From NCBI RefSeq assembly GCF_905220565.1, contig NC_059415.1, positions 2,710,001 to 2,774,000 on the forward strand: 64,000 nucleotides of DNA, given 5' to 3'. Below are positions 53,938 to 63,775 of the stretch, piece by piece. The notes beneath the pieces are model-generated. The model was not told where the DNA came from, searched no databases, and saw only the letters and a program-made list of their open reading frames with translations. The number at the start of each line of letters is the position of its first letter. The stretch's first letter is position 1. The position numbers and the translations under genes were made by a program. The stretch is from Melitaea cinxia (taxonomy: Eukaryota; Arthropoda; Insecta; Lepidoptera; Nymphalidae).

Positions 53938-54512
53938 AAAATCAAAGAATATGTTTTACTAAAGTAAAACTGAAAATCACTTTTGAACTGGCATTGTTAA
54001 TTGGTATTACTTACCGTTTAGAAAGCAGTGTCTACTGGAAACAAACAGCAAACTCGTAGCAATCATATTCGAACAATATAGGAAATGTTAGATTTATTCT
54101 CATGTCCTGCTCAAGCCGACATTATTGAGGCCAAAGTAAATACGCGTTATCAAAGATTACTAATTAGAAAAAAGTAATCGTCAAATCTCGATCAAATTTA
54201 AACGGAACTACAAGACAATAATTATTGTCAATTAACTTTCGATTAAAATAAGAATCATCAAAATCAGTTTAACCAGTGAAAAGAAATGCGGTATAATACA
54301 ACGTAGATCGACGAAAAAGAGTCAAGTAAATACGCATTATTCGATATAACTTGAAAAGTACTTGTTTAATTGAAAATTTAACACCCTAAGCAAGAATTCT
54401 TGCGTTGAAAAAAAAAAGCTTCAAAATATTTATTACCTATATGATCACAGAGTCCTTCCCGCGAACCAAAGATATGATTAAGATTTTGTTTTGATTTGTT
54501 CGTTATTGTTAG
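53938..54512. other. Intronic sequence, nothing clear
   Basis: 54125-54350 has scattered traces of a TIR-ended repeat (TTATTCGATATAACTTG, AACGTAGATCGACGAAAAA). Confidence 0.4.
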
Positions 54513-54853
54513 GACGCCGCGTTGGCGCAACGGTTACAGCCATGGATTGTACCTGTTGCGCTGGCGGTTGTAGGTTCGATCCTCGCACAGACAAACATTT
54601 GTATTGGCCATACAGGTGATTGCCGTGGTCTGGGTGTTTATGCAGTCCTTGTGGGCCTCCCTACCATGCCTCGGAGAGCAGTTAAGCGGTCGCTCCCAGC
54701 TGTTATCATGTACACCTGATAGCGATCGTTATTTATAGTAGGGAATATATCCGCCAACGCGCATTAGAGCAGCGTGGTGGATTAAGCTCTTATCCTTCTC
54801 CTACGTGGGGAAAGAGGCCTATACCCAGTAGTGTGATATTACAGGCTGAAGCG
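54513..54853 (+). mobile_element. tRNA-derived SINE (Metulj-like), full length
   Basis: About 340 bp. Head GACGCCGCGTTGGCGCAACG (A box), B box GGTTCGATCCTCGCAC, then ACAAACATTTGTATTGGCC, TGCCGTGGTCTGGGTGTTT, the conserved body, and the end GTGATATTACAGGCTGAAGC. It is transcribed by RNA polymerase III in active families. The 3' end has no poly(A). Confidence 0.88.
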
Positions 54854-54859
54854 GGAGAT

Positions 54860-55300
54860 ATATTAAATATAATTAAAAATTTACTAAGTCAGCTAGCATC
54901 TTATAAAAACATAATTCGACAACATATAGCTTCTTGTCGTACCTAATGTCTCATACACATATACTGACTGGAATAGCAATTCTTTGTTGGCTCTATAGTA
55001 GACAGTGGGACCCTAAATTAATACGTTCTCGACAAACACTCGGTCTTTTCCCCAAGTAATTCGTGTGTTCTTTAGTACGTAACGACACAGCTGCGACACT
55101 CTCATATTTTTTACTGGAAAAGGAAACCGGAAATAAGCCTTTATTTCTTAACTCACTGCTGTATTTTTGTTTTTAGTTATGTTTTTAATTGAATATTTAT
55201 TATGTATGACGTATCAAAGTACGTGGTTCGTCACCCCTATGTTAGCTCAGGCTGGTGTTACGATTTTATCAACTGGGAATCTTCATATTAATATCACGAT
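54860..55300. other. Intronic sequence, nothing recognised
   Basis: No repeat signature or exon was recognised. Confidence 0.45.
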
Positions 55301-55304
55301 TCAC

Positions 55305-55555
55305 GATTCAGCCTGTAACATCCCATTGCTGTGCATAGGTTTCTTTCATACAGGGCGTGTAGGAAAAGGATCAGAGCTTAATCCAGCACACAACTGGGAC
55401 CGACAGCTTAACGTGCTCTTCAAGGCACGCTGGGGAGACCGATAAGGACAGATATAAAAACCGGAAAGAAATATTGGTACATACACAAATATCCATACCA
55501 AGCGGGATTCGAACCCGCAACCCGTGTTGAGCGGCACTACTACGCCAGAGCGGTT
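55305..55555 (-). mobile_element. tRNA-derived SINE, diverged variant
   Basis: The reverse complement starts CCGCTCTGGCGTAGTAGTG, with B box GGTTCGAATCCCGCTTGG, and ends CAATGGGATGTTACAGGC. It is the same variant as 45700-45945. Confidence 0.68.
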
Positions 55556-55559
55556 GTTA

Positions 55560-56224
55560 ATATAATATTTAGTTAATACGTATATAATAGATAAGGAAAA
55601 AGTTTACAAGAAATAGCTATGAAACAAATCAAAAACAAAACAAGCTGTTTTTACCCTTAATATTGCTTTGGACATCTTTAACTATATAAAGCCTGTGGTA
55701 TATGTATGGTATAAGTATGGTGAGTGAAATCGTTTGAAGTAGTAACGCTGAACAATGACGCTGAGACGTGCCCTGAGAGGGCCATTTTATCGCGCAACGT
55801 CTCTGGCAATAATAAGATAAATATATATTTTTAAATATTGCGGTAATCATTCTTAAGGATCTTCCAATCACGTATCGGAAATGACATACATTTTTTTTAA
55901 AAATTGGTCAATTAGATAATAGACAAAAAGCGAGTGTACAATTGAAGTAAAATTTAACTCTCTCTCTCTATCTTCGCTAACTTATAACTGCCTCTCAACT
56001 TCCGTTTGCCTCGCCAGATCACACTTTTTGCAACGGCCATGTCGCACATTCACTAGCTTGATCCCCAAGACAAGCTCGATCAAAGAAGTTATAACGAACT
56101 GTTTAACTCAAAAACCCAAAAAGTTTTACCCTTTTAATAATTTTTATTTATGAATTGTATACTGGTATACTTATAAGAATATTTATGTATAATATATAAA
56201 TACTCATACATACATACATACGCC
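55560..56224. other. Intronic sequence, nothing recognised
   Basis: Contains a short CT run (55965-55980) only. Confidence 0.45.
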
Positions 56225-56234
56225 AAGGTTCGCT

Positions 56235-56390
56235 TAAACCGAATATAAAAATCATTATATCAAAAATTTCGATCTAGCAGGTACATCATTCCATAGCTTA
56301 ATTGGCTAGAGCGCCAACACAGTCAGTCGGAGACGCGGGTTCGATCCCCGCTGGAGCGGTCAATTTTTGATATGATATTCAAAAATGTTT
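56235..56390 (+). mobile_element. tRNA-derived element, copy 3, with tRNA-like head
   Basis: It carries TTCCATAGCTTAATTGGC (A box-like), GTCAGTCGGAGACGCGGG, B box GGTTCGATCCCCGC, TGGAGCGG and CAATTTTTGATATGATATTC. It is therefore the parent type of the hairpin copies at 24015 and 32364. It is also preceded by a degenerate inverted version of its own tail (ATATCAAAAATTTCGATC, from about 56255). It ends 60 bases before the acceptor of the inaD exon at 56451. Confidence 0.7.
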
Positions 56391-56450
56391 ATATAAATAC
56401 TATTAATTTATGAATATTATATTTAATATATGATCTATTTATATTTACAG

Positions 56451-56520
56451 GCGAAAAGCAGCATTAGAAGATGTAGCAGTGAAGCCGTTAACCCAGTTTC
56501 CAGTTGCTCTCGACGAAGAG
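56451..56520 (+). CDS. inaD: inaD exon, linker after PDZ2
   Basis: A 70-bp exon between TTTACAG (AG at 56449-56450) and GAG|GTAAGT (donor at 56521). Its first base completes the Arg codon split at 48251. The peptide is then RKAALEDVAVKPLTQFPVALDEE, given here in two parts: RKAALEDVAVKP and LTQFPVALDEE. Drosophila InaD has the same pattern between PDZ2 and PDZ3: an RRK, then VKP, a Phe-Pro and an acidic DE. Ends in phase 0. The next exon (PDZ3) is not found before the window end, so the next intron is at least 7.48 kb. Confidence 0.87.
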
Positions 56521-56841
56521 GTAAGTTTATTATAAGTTAAACATACACTTGAAACCAAGATTTGGCTGATTGGAGTGACTCAACTATTTAGTTTGAACTG
56601 GTATGATCTGGTTTGATCTGCTCATTCAGGATAGGGGAAGGGATGTGTATTTTTGTATTGATTTTCATTTGTGTCTTAGTTTTAATATTAGAATATATAC
56701 AAATTTGTACAAGGTAACTTCTAAGCCTTTTACTTAACAGGGCTACGAAAAAATACTTGAAAACTTTGTTTAACTTAAAAGTATTTAGTTAGCTATAAAC
56801 TTTACATTTATATACTCTATATAATCACATACATTTTTTTT
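56521..56841. other. Start of last visible inaD intron
   Basis: Splice donor GTAAGT at 56521. There are no further features. Confidence 0.6.
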
Positions 56842-57072
56842 AATAAATAAATATCTTATAATATTCACACACGGTCGTCTGTTCCTAAGGTGAGCAAATT
56901 AATGCTTGTGTTATAGTTAGCAGCTGGCTGATATAGCTGTTTATCTTTATATAAAAATACATGTGAATAATACATATATAAATATAAACATACAAATATT
57001 ACACCCAGACACAGGCGGGGATCGAACCCACAACTCACAGAGCAGAAGCACTACAAACTGAGCCAAAAAGCA
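56842..57072 (-). mobile_element. tRNA-derived SINE-2, near full length
   Basis: The reverse complement has B box GGGTTCGATCCCCGCCTG and TGTCTGGGTGTAATATT, and ends with ACTATAACACAAGC, GGAACAGACGACCGTGTG and TATTTATTTATT. Confidence 0.78.
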
Positions 57073-57456
57073 ACACTTTTTTATAAATACACACACACAC
57101 ATATATTCTTTTTACAAATGCCTGAAACACTAATGGTTATGATCGGGTGAAATATAATCACCACAATAGAATGTCTAATAGAATATTTGACATACTAAGC
57201 TAATGTTTGTTATTTGTAATGTACAATCATTATGGTATACCCAATTACGCAATTAAGCTCTATTATCAACGATTGATCGAATAAAAACTTATAACAGAAA
57301 ATGTGCATAATAAATATTATTTGAAATTGTCAGACTGCTCAAAATTTTGAGCTGGTTTTCCTAGCTCAACAAAATAATATATACATATTTCTAATAAGTT
57401 CATAGTATATTTTCTTACTAACAAATAAAAAGTTTTCGCCTTCCACGCTATTTTTT
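57073..57456. other. Intronic sequence, nothing recognised
   Basis: AT-rich with no recognised signature. Confidence 0.45.
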
Positions 57457-57885
57457 AACCGACTTCAAGAAAAGAGGAGGTTACTCAATTCGACCGTATA
57501 TATATTATGTATGTTCGGGGATGGCTTCGTTGTTTATGAACCGATCTTGATAATTCTTTATTTGTTCGAAAGGAGATATCCCAGATGTGGTACCATGATA
57601 CGGAAACCAGGATCTGATGATGAGATCCCAGAGAAATCGAGAGAAACCCTTGAAAATCCACATAATTTTTTACTGGGTGTACCGATTTCGATTAATTTTA
57701 ATTTAATCGAAAGCCGATGTTTATCATGTGGTCACATTTAAATTTCATCGAGATCTGATTACAACTTTTGGAGTAATCTTTGATAATACGTATTTATTTG
57801 ACTATTTTTTCGTCTACCTACGTTGTATTACTTGTCGATTTGAAGTCGGTTTTTTTCGTTTGCCAGGAAACACAATTATTATACA
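57457..57885 (+). repeat. TIR-ended repeat, copy 7, longest uninterrupted copy
   Basis: It starts AACCGACTTCAAGAAAAGAG and ends GATTTGAAGTCGGTTTTTTT. It contains GTTCGGGGATGGCTTCG, GGAGATATCCCAGATG, CAGGATCTGATGATGAG, TTTACTGGGTGTACCGATT, GAAAGCCGATGTTTATC and TGGAGTAATCTTTGATAAT. It is about 430 bp, without coding capacity. Confidence 0.75.
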
Positions 57886-58519
57886 TACGGTATTGGGGCG
57901 CTTAAATAAAATTTATCTCCCCCGAAACCTCCTATATACTAAATTTTATGGAAATCGTTGGAGCCGTTTCCGAGATTCAGATTATATATATATATGTATA
58001 CAAGAATTGCTCGTTTAATAGTTTAAGATATATACTTCAAACAAAAATTATGTGTATGTTGATACGGTTTTAGAACGCAAATGATTTCAGATATATAACT
58101 CACTCAGGTGCAAATCATTTTGTCTTAGTAACGAATGTTCCAATAAAACGTAGATATCAACGTAAATTTTGACATAGGTACATTATTTAATTTATTATTA
58201 CAGAGTTAATATGATAAAGTCAAGATCACGCTCTCGAACTGATCCGTAGGTGGCATTTATTATTTTAATATAACTGTAGCAAGTGAACAAGCTTTTGTAA
58301 TTTAATTGTGAAAACATGTAATTGGTGTATAGTTTTCATTTGGATATGTTTTTTTGTAATGAAACACTGTTTGTTTTCCGAATAAATAAATAAAAAAAAA
58401 AAGTGAAAATATGTATATATAAATAAAATAAATAAACAATAAACGCTTCACCCTCAGCGGGCCCCAGTAGTATTTACTCATGGTGTGTGTGTGTGTGTGT
58501 GTATTTCCTCATGGTGGTC
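57886..58519. other. Intronic sequence, minor repeat traces
   Basis: 57890-58010 resembles a short repeat end (ATTTATCTCCCCCGAAACC, GGAGCCGTTTCCGAGATTC). There is a GT run at 58483-58502. Confidence 0.45.
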
Positions 58520-58672
58520 CATAAACACGTACAATACATAAACACAAACGCCCAGACCACGGCATACCTGTACATGGCAAACATTTGTATTATTGGCGGG
58601 GATCGTATCCGAGACCGCTAGCGCAACAGTGCATGAGCCACTGCTCTGACCGTTGCGCCAAGGCGCCCTCAA
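58520..58672 (-). mobile_element. Metulj-like SINE head fragment
   Basis: The reverse complement starts GGCGCCTTGGCGCAACGGTC and CGGTCTCGGATACGATCCCC, then ACAAATGTTTGCCATG. The B box is mutated. The body is absent. Confidence 0.7.
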
Positions 58673-58773
58673 ATGTAATGAATTAAAGTGGACTAGCATG
58701 GCCATATTATAGAAGTTTTTTATTTTTATTTGAACCTATTTTTTACATTATTTAGCGACATGTAATTTTGTTT

Positions 58774-58932
58774 CGGTGCGACAAAGCCAGTACTGCGGTC
58801 ACTAACCCGCCTGCCCAGCGTGGTGACTATGGGCAAAACACATGAGTTCACGTTATTTTTGGCGTAAACTTGTGGAGGCCTATGTCCAGCAGTGGACTTT
58901 ATAGACTGTAATGATAATGATGATGATGAATT
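58774..58932 (+). mobile_element. Short retroposon with RTE tail, 5'-truncated
   Basis: It has GGTGCGACAAAGCCAGTACT, CTGCCCAGCGTGGTGACTAT, GTGGAGGCCTATGTCCAGC, and the ending AATGATAATGATGATGA. Confidence 0.75.
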
Positions 58933-59179
58933 TTGTTTTTTATCTGAATTGAAACTAGACTTCTTGTATTGTTTTTTACTATATTAGCTGACCTGGCAAA
59001 CTTTGTATCACCTTATTTTTTTTCTTAAATATAGCAACATATATCAAAATAAAATATAGACTATCATTCAAGTTAGATTAAACTGCAAACGGTGTGCAAA
59101 TTTGAATAAAATTAGTTGAATAGTTTAGGAGTCAATCGCAGATAAACAAAGTGTCGCGTAATTTATATATATTAAGATA

Positions 59180-59400
59180 TGTGTATTTCCACTTAATAAG
59201 TTTGCTTATTTGATGAAAAAGGTACCATCTCCGCTGTGTACCGAATGCGGCATCATTGAAGATGCCGTTCACATTATGGTGGAATGTGTCCGAAATGAGG
59301 ATATTAGAAATGATATTCTGCAAATTACTCAAAATTTTAAAGAACTTGGAGGTTTTATACCTGCTTTTGCAGACTTCCAATTAAAAATTGACTTTTGACT
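59180..59400 (+). pseudogene. LINE C-terminal zinc-finger relic
   Basis: A frame of 62 codons at 59210-59398 contains SPLCTECGIIEDAVHIMVEC, a C-x2-C-x8-H-x4-C pattern typical of the Cys/His motif at the end of R1/Jockey-type polyproteins. It ends LKIDF. Other parts of the polyprotein are not found upstream. It may instead be a domesticated or chance fragment. Confidence 0.5.
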
Positions 59401-60237
59401 TTTATATACTGGACTTACCAGAAAATTTATTTGACGCATCTCCGGTATGTCAGGCTTAAGGTTAACCGTCTCGGGCAGAGCCCAAGGGACGACACGCACT
59501 CCGGTGACTTCGCGAACTCCTAAGTCCTCGTGGGCAAGAGCCCAAAAAACTGTACACACAAGGCTGACTCCTCTTAAATAAAGAGAAAAGAGATTCCAAA
59601 GGCCAGTTATTATAACGCGAGAAGGAGAGTCTTCACGACATGGAGGGTGACGGAGAAGGAAAACCTGGATGAGACTAGAAATGCCCTGGGCACTGCATAA
59701 AATCTGAAAAAAGAAATAAGGGAAACATTAGAATTGGGCCTAAGAAATACCTATGAATTGTTTTAGATAATGATTACAACCCTAGAGTCCCAGCTTGATG
59801 AACAAGCAAAATGTCAGAACAGCGCGGTTATAGAGAAGGTTGAGGAGCAATCTCGTCTCTTGCTTGAGATACGAGAAATGGTTAAGAACATCAAAGCCAA
59901 CATTGAAAATTGTTATGTTGTTTGAGTAATTGATTTCATATGTTATTTGAGTATATAAAAAGAAAAACTTTTAAATCAAGAGCGAATAGGCTTCTTCTAG
60001 GCAAGCGCGCATCATCTTAGGCAGCATCATCACTTACCATCGGGTGAGATCGCAGTCAAGCGCTAGTCTATATATGATATTAAAAAAAAATTGACAATAT
60101 ACTCGTATATAAGTTTCGATTCCCGCACGTGACACGTAGTTAATGGTCTAAGGTTAGTGGTGATAGGCCATATAGATATTCGTCGTGGTCTGGAAGCTTG
60201 TGCTTGTTTGTTTTTTTACCGACTTAAGGGTTAAATT
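59401..60237. other. Unclassified less AT-rich segment, possible retroelement relic
   Basis: 59400-59930 is less AT-rich. One frame around 59770-59925 reads ITTLESQLDEQAKCQNSAV then EEQSRLLLEIREMVKNIKA, a coiled-coil-like stretch with stops on both sides, reminiscent of LINE ORF1 or Gag proteins. 60140-60200 is a SINE scrap (ATTCGTCGTGGTCTGGAAG). Confidence 0.35.
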
Positions 60238-60579
60238 GACGCCGCGTTGGCGCAACGGTCACAGTCATGGATTGTGCCTGTTGCGCTGGCGGTTGCGGGT
60301 TCGATCTCCGCACATGACAAACATTTGTATTGGCCATACAGGTGTTTGCCGTGGTCTGGGTGTTTGTGCAGTCCTTGTGGGTCTCCCCACCGTGCCTCGG
60401 AGAGTACGTTAAGCCGTCGGTCCCGGTTGTTATCATCTACGCCTGATAGCGATTGTTACTCATAGTAGGGAATATATCCGCCAACCCGCATTGGAGCAGC
60501 ATGGTGGATTAAGCTCTGATCCTTCCCCAACATGGAGAAAGAGGCCTATGCCCAGTAGTGGGATATTACAGGCTGAAGC
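60238..60579 (+). mobile_element. tRNA-derived SINE (Metulj-like), full length, best preserved
   Basis: Head GACGCCGCGTTGGCGCAACG (A box), B box GGTTCGATCTCCGCACATG, GACAAACATTTGTATTGGCC, the body CGTCGGTCCCGGTTGTTATC and ATATATCCGCCAACCCGCAT, and the end GGGATATTACAGGCTGAAGC. It is the reference copy for the fragments listed elsewhere. Confidence 0.9.
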
Positions 60580-60647
60580 CCGAAGGTTTAAATCTTAGTG
60601 GAGGCCGGTGATTATATAATATTTTATGTTCTTGTATGATTTTTAAC

Positions 60648-60900
60648 AAGGTTCCACAACCATCTTGGAACTTAAGAAGCCGACCGATGGCGGGATAACC
60701 ATCCAACTGCTGGCTTTGAAATACACAGGCCGAAGACGGGCAGCAGCGTCTTCGGTGCGACAAAGCCAATACTGCGGTCACCAACCCGCCTGCCCAGCGT
60801 GGTGACTATGGGCAAAACACATGAGTTCACGTTATTTTTGGCGTAAACTTGTGGAGGCCTATGTCCAGCAGTGGACTGTATAGGCTGTAATAATTGTATG
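60648..60900 (+). mobile_element. Short retroposon with RTE tail, partial
   Basis: From AAGGTTCCACAACCATC and AAGAAGCCGACCGATGGC through GCAGCGTCTTCGGTGCGAC to GTGGAGGCCTATGTCCAGC and TAGGCTGTAATAAT. It starts internally relative to 33338-33698. Confidence 0.75.
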
Positions 60901-61300
60901 ATTTTTAAAAAAGTAAAACTTCTTTACGTATACTTGACTTGGGTAGTAAGCTGGTGAATGTGTGACGAGCACGTTACGAAAACCTCGAACGATCACTCGA
61001 TCGGGTGAGGTAAATTCAAGTTGAGAGCGAGATATAAGCTAGTGAAGATAGAAAGAGAGAGAGTTACGTTTCGTATAACTGTAGGGGCAACTAAAGAAGT
61101 TTTACTTCAGTCGTGTGGTCTAAAGCACACTCGTTTTTTTTTTTTTAATAACCCATTGCTCTGCCATTTGAATAAAAATTTAAAATATATGAATACGTTA
61201 GAATACATACAGGCTTGCACTGCAGTTTAGTATGAAAATAACTCTATAAAACTACAGGATAAGGTAAACATATAATGTATACAAAGAAAACAAATAATCC
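60901..61300. other. Intronic sequence, probable repeat, unclassified
   Basis: 60955-61135 (CTCGATCGGGTGAGG, GTTACGTTTCGTATAACTG, GTCTAAAGCACACTCG) reads like an interspersed repeat that I cannot name. The frame at 61021-61230 is not convincing. Confidence 0.4.
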
Positions 61301-61304
61301 AATC

Positions 61305-61520
61305 AAAATCAAAAACAGTTTTATTCAAATAGGCCCCAAGAGCAATTTCGATTCGTCATTTTACAAATTAAATGTTTAAAAATAAATTATTATATTTGTA
61401 CAAGTAAAGCTACCACCGATTCGGAATGTAGATTCTGCAGAGAAGAATCGGCAAGAAACTTCGCAGTTACTCTTTTGAAAAATAGTATATAAACTGTGTT
61501 TTAGTACAAAATTAGTAACA
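61305..61520 (+). repeat. Interspersed repeat F
   Basis: It has AATCAAAATCAAAAACAG, TTATTCAAATAGGCCCC, GTACAAGTAAAGCTACC, GATTCGGAATGTAGATTCTG and GAATCGGCAAGAAACTT. A partial second copy at 61935-61990 runs into a family E fragment, and a third lies at 62470-62590. Confidence 0.65.
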
Positions 61521-61984
61521 TGTTGCCTAAAATACAGCGTCATTAAGTCCACATATCTTTATCAACATATCCTCAACATCTATTCTACATTCAATATCTA
61601 TCCTAAGGATTAACATCACTATATACGCAGGGTAAAAACACACTATTTATCAACTAGGATATAAAACAATTCCCAGCGGGAAAAACAAGCAACCGTATCC
61701 TATCAAACGTCACAGAACAAAGTTGTTTGTGCAGCCAGCTCAGGGATAATATTTCTTTTTAATTAAATGTTCGTTGAAGATATATAGTTTTGAAAATAGA
61801 GAACCGTCATATTAACTTATCTCTGTAACTTTAAAGCACGGATTAGTGGATATTATTAGTTTTAATGCCTATTCGTAATCTGTGGTTACGCTTGTTTCAA
61901 AGTATGAAGTTCGTCATTAAGAAAACGAGTTCTTTATTTCAAGTAGGCTTTAAAAGCGCTTTTGAATCGTCATTTTACAAATTA
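61521..61984. other. Intronic sequence, nothing recognised
   Basis: No signature apart from the family F scrap near 61935. Confidence 0.45.
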
Positions 61985-62136
61985 AAATTACTAGTGGTCG
62001 ACTAGTGGTCGAAATTCGACCATGATTAAAAAATTTAATTTAAAAACCAAAAGATAATGATACCCTTTAGAGAACCCTTTTAAAACATTTTTAAATTGGC
62101 TACAGACTGACAATCAACAAAAGGGTACACAAAAGA
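61985..62136 (+). repeat. Interspersed repeat E, partial copy 3
   Basis: It has GTGGTCGAAATTCGACCAT, AGAGAACCCTTTTAAAAC and CAGACTGACAATCAACAAA. It is broken by the retroposon that follows. Confidence 0.65.
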
Positions 62137-62470
62137 AAGAATATAGCCATCACCTCTCTTCCCGTGGGTATCGTAAGAGGCGACTAAGGGACACAACACA
62201 AGTCCACACTTCTTAACACAGTCTTTCTTAACACAGTTCCACTACCACCTTGGAACTTAAAAAGCCGACCAATGGCAGTATAGCCATCCAACTACTGGCT
62301 TTTAAATATACAGGCCAAAGACGGGCAGCCGCGTCTTCGGTGCGACAAAGCCAGCCCTGCGGTCACCAACCCACCTGCCAGCGTGGAGGCTATGAGCAAA
62401 ACACATGAGTTCACGCCATTTTTGGCGCTAAATTGTGGAGCAGTGAACTGTATTAGGCCGCAGTGTATAT
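62137..62470 (+). mobile_element. Short retroposon with RTE tail, near full length, damaged tail
   Basis: It has AAGAATATAGCCATCACC, CTCTCTTCCCGTGGGTATCG, AAAAGCCGACCAATGGC, GCCGCGTCTTCGGTGCGAC and GAGTTCACGCCATTTTTGG. The terminal block is shortened (TTGTGGAGCAGTGAACTG) relative to the consensus GGCCTATGTCCAGCAG. Confidence 0.72.
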
Positions 62471-62590
62471 AGGTAAAAGTAAAGCTACCATCGATTCGGA
62501 ATGTAAATTATGCAGAGAAGAATCGGCAAGAAACTCCGCTGTTATTCTTTAACATATTTTTTATCATAAAAATTAGTGCATTAAAGAAAT
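62470..62590 (+). repeat. Interspersed repeat F fragment
   Basis: It has AGTAAAGCTACCATCGATTC, GGAATGTAAATTATGC and GAATCGGCAAGAAACTCCG. Confidence 0.6.
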
Positions 62591-62859
62591 ATGAGACCTA
62601 GTCTTTTAGCAGTTATCAATGTATAATAATAATAATAATAATATTATATTTACTTCTTACAGTTCTAGCCACTTAATTTTCTATAACAGTTGTAACATAA
62701 TATATATCTTAATACATTTTATTGTTATTTGTTATAATTTTGCTGTCACTGACTACGTGACGGCACCATTGAGGCCCCGATGAATGATGGTATGGCCATA
62801 AATGGACTATCGTACGCATTAAAATAGTTATGTTATTATCCGTTATGTAATACTTAACG
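62591..62859. other. Intronic sequence, nothing recognised
   Basis: Contains an AAT run at 62625-62645. Confidence 0.45.
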
Positions 62860-63130
62860 TTGGCGGTCACTGGTTTGATTACCGCTTGGACAGGTTATTG
62901 TATTTGAACAAATGTTTGTTTCTGCGGGGATAGCGTTGTGGGCCTCCCCATTGTGCCTCGGAGAGTAAAACCGTCGGTTTCGGTTGTTGTCATAGAAACT
63001 TGGTAAGTAGTTAGTCGTCGTAGGAAATTGTACGCCAACCGATATTGAAGTAGCGTAGTAGAAGCTCTAACCCTATTTCCTATATGAAGAAAAGACTTAT
63101 ACGCAACAATGGGATGTTTAACGGCTAATT
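62860..63130 (+). mobile_element. Metulj-like SINE, old diverged copy
   Basis: It has GGCGGTCACTGGTTTGATTA, GGGCCTCCCCATTGTGCCTC, CGTCGGTTTCGGTTGTTGTC, GTACGCCAACCGATATTG and the end ACAATGGGATGTTTAACGGC. Many substitutions. Confidence 0.65.
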
Positions 63131-63364
63131 TTTTTTCTCACATCAAAAATAAAAAAGGATACAGGAGAAAAATAGTTATGGGTTAATGTGTAAAGAAGAT
63201 AACAATTTCTAAAATCGTTCTTGTTGTAGAAAGTAAATGCTTACGTACACAACGTGAAAGCTCGACTGCAACACCATATTTTTGGCAATGGAAGAATTTA
63301 TCTAGTTACTATATAAACAAGTTATGTGGCACAAACAAAGCAAACAATAGCATTGTATCTAATT

Positions 63365-63510
63365 AAATCTGGAGCAGCCCGACTAGGGAAGTATCGCGAC
63401 CTTACAGAAGATAACAACTAAATAATACTGCTTTCAAGCAGTTTTGTGTTCCTGTAGTATGTAAGGTAACCAGAGCTCCTGAGGGATTAGGACTTTTATA
63501 CTTATACTAC
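63365..63510 (-). repeat. Interspersed repeat B, 3' half, reverse
   Basis: It has AATCTGGAGCAGCCCGACTA, AAATAATACTGCTTTCAAGC and AACCAGAGCTCCTGAGGG. This is the 3' half in reverse, followed 120 bases later by the 5' half in sense orientation. Confidence 0.6.
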
Positions 63511-63629
63511 TTATGAATATGGCTGGGATTTTGCTAAGAGCGGAGAGGGGGGGGGGGGGGTTAAATCCAAGATTGCCGGTACGTAAAGTTTTTGTTTTGG
63601 TTAAATTATATTACATCATCAAGTGATTT

Positions 63630-63775
63630 TTTTATACAACTAGATCGGCAAACAAGGGTACGGCTCACCTGATGGTAAGCGACTATTGCAGCTTATAGAC
63701 GCCTGCACCACCAGAAGCATTGCAAGCGCTTTGCCGACCCTACTCCCAATTCCCCCCAGGAGCTTTCTGAATTCT
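63630..63775 (+). repeat. Interspersed repeat B, 5' half, sense
   Basis: It has ACAACTAGATCGGCAAACAA, CGGCTCACCTGATGGTAAGC, CCAGAAGCATTGCAAGCG and CCCCCCAGGAGCTTTC. It stops where the reverse piece at 63365-63510 would continue. Confidence 0.6.

Noticed and set aside
59132..59559. Minus-strand frames opposite the Cys/His relic
   Set aside because: They are shadows of the plus-strand relic, without motifs of their own.
61021..61230. Candidate PDZ3 exon because of a charged, open frame
   Set aside because: No PDZ loop or GDxILxVN-type motif, and the text resembles a repeat seen in other lepidopteran sequences.
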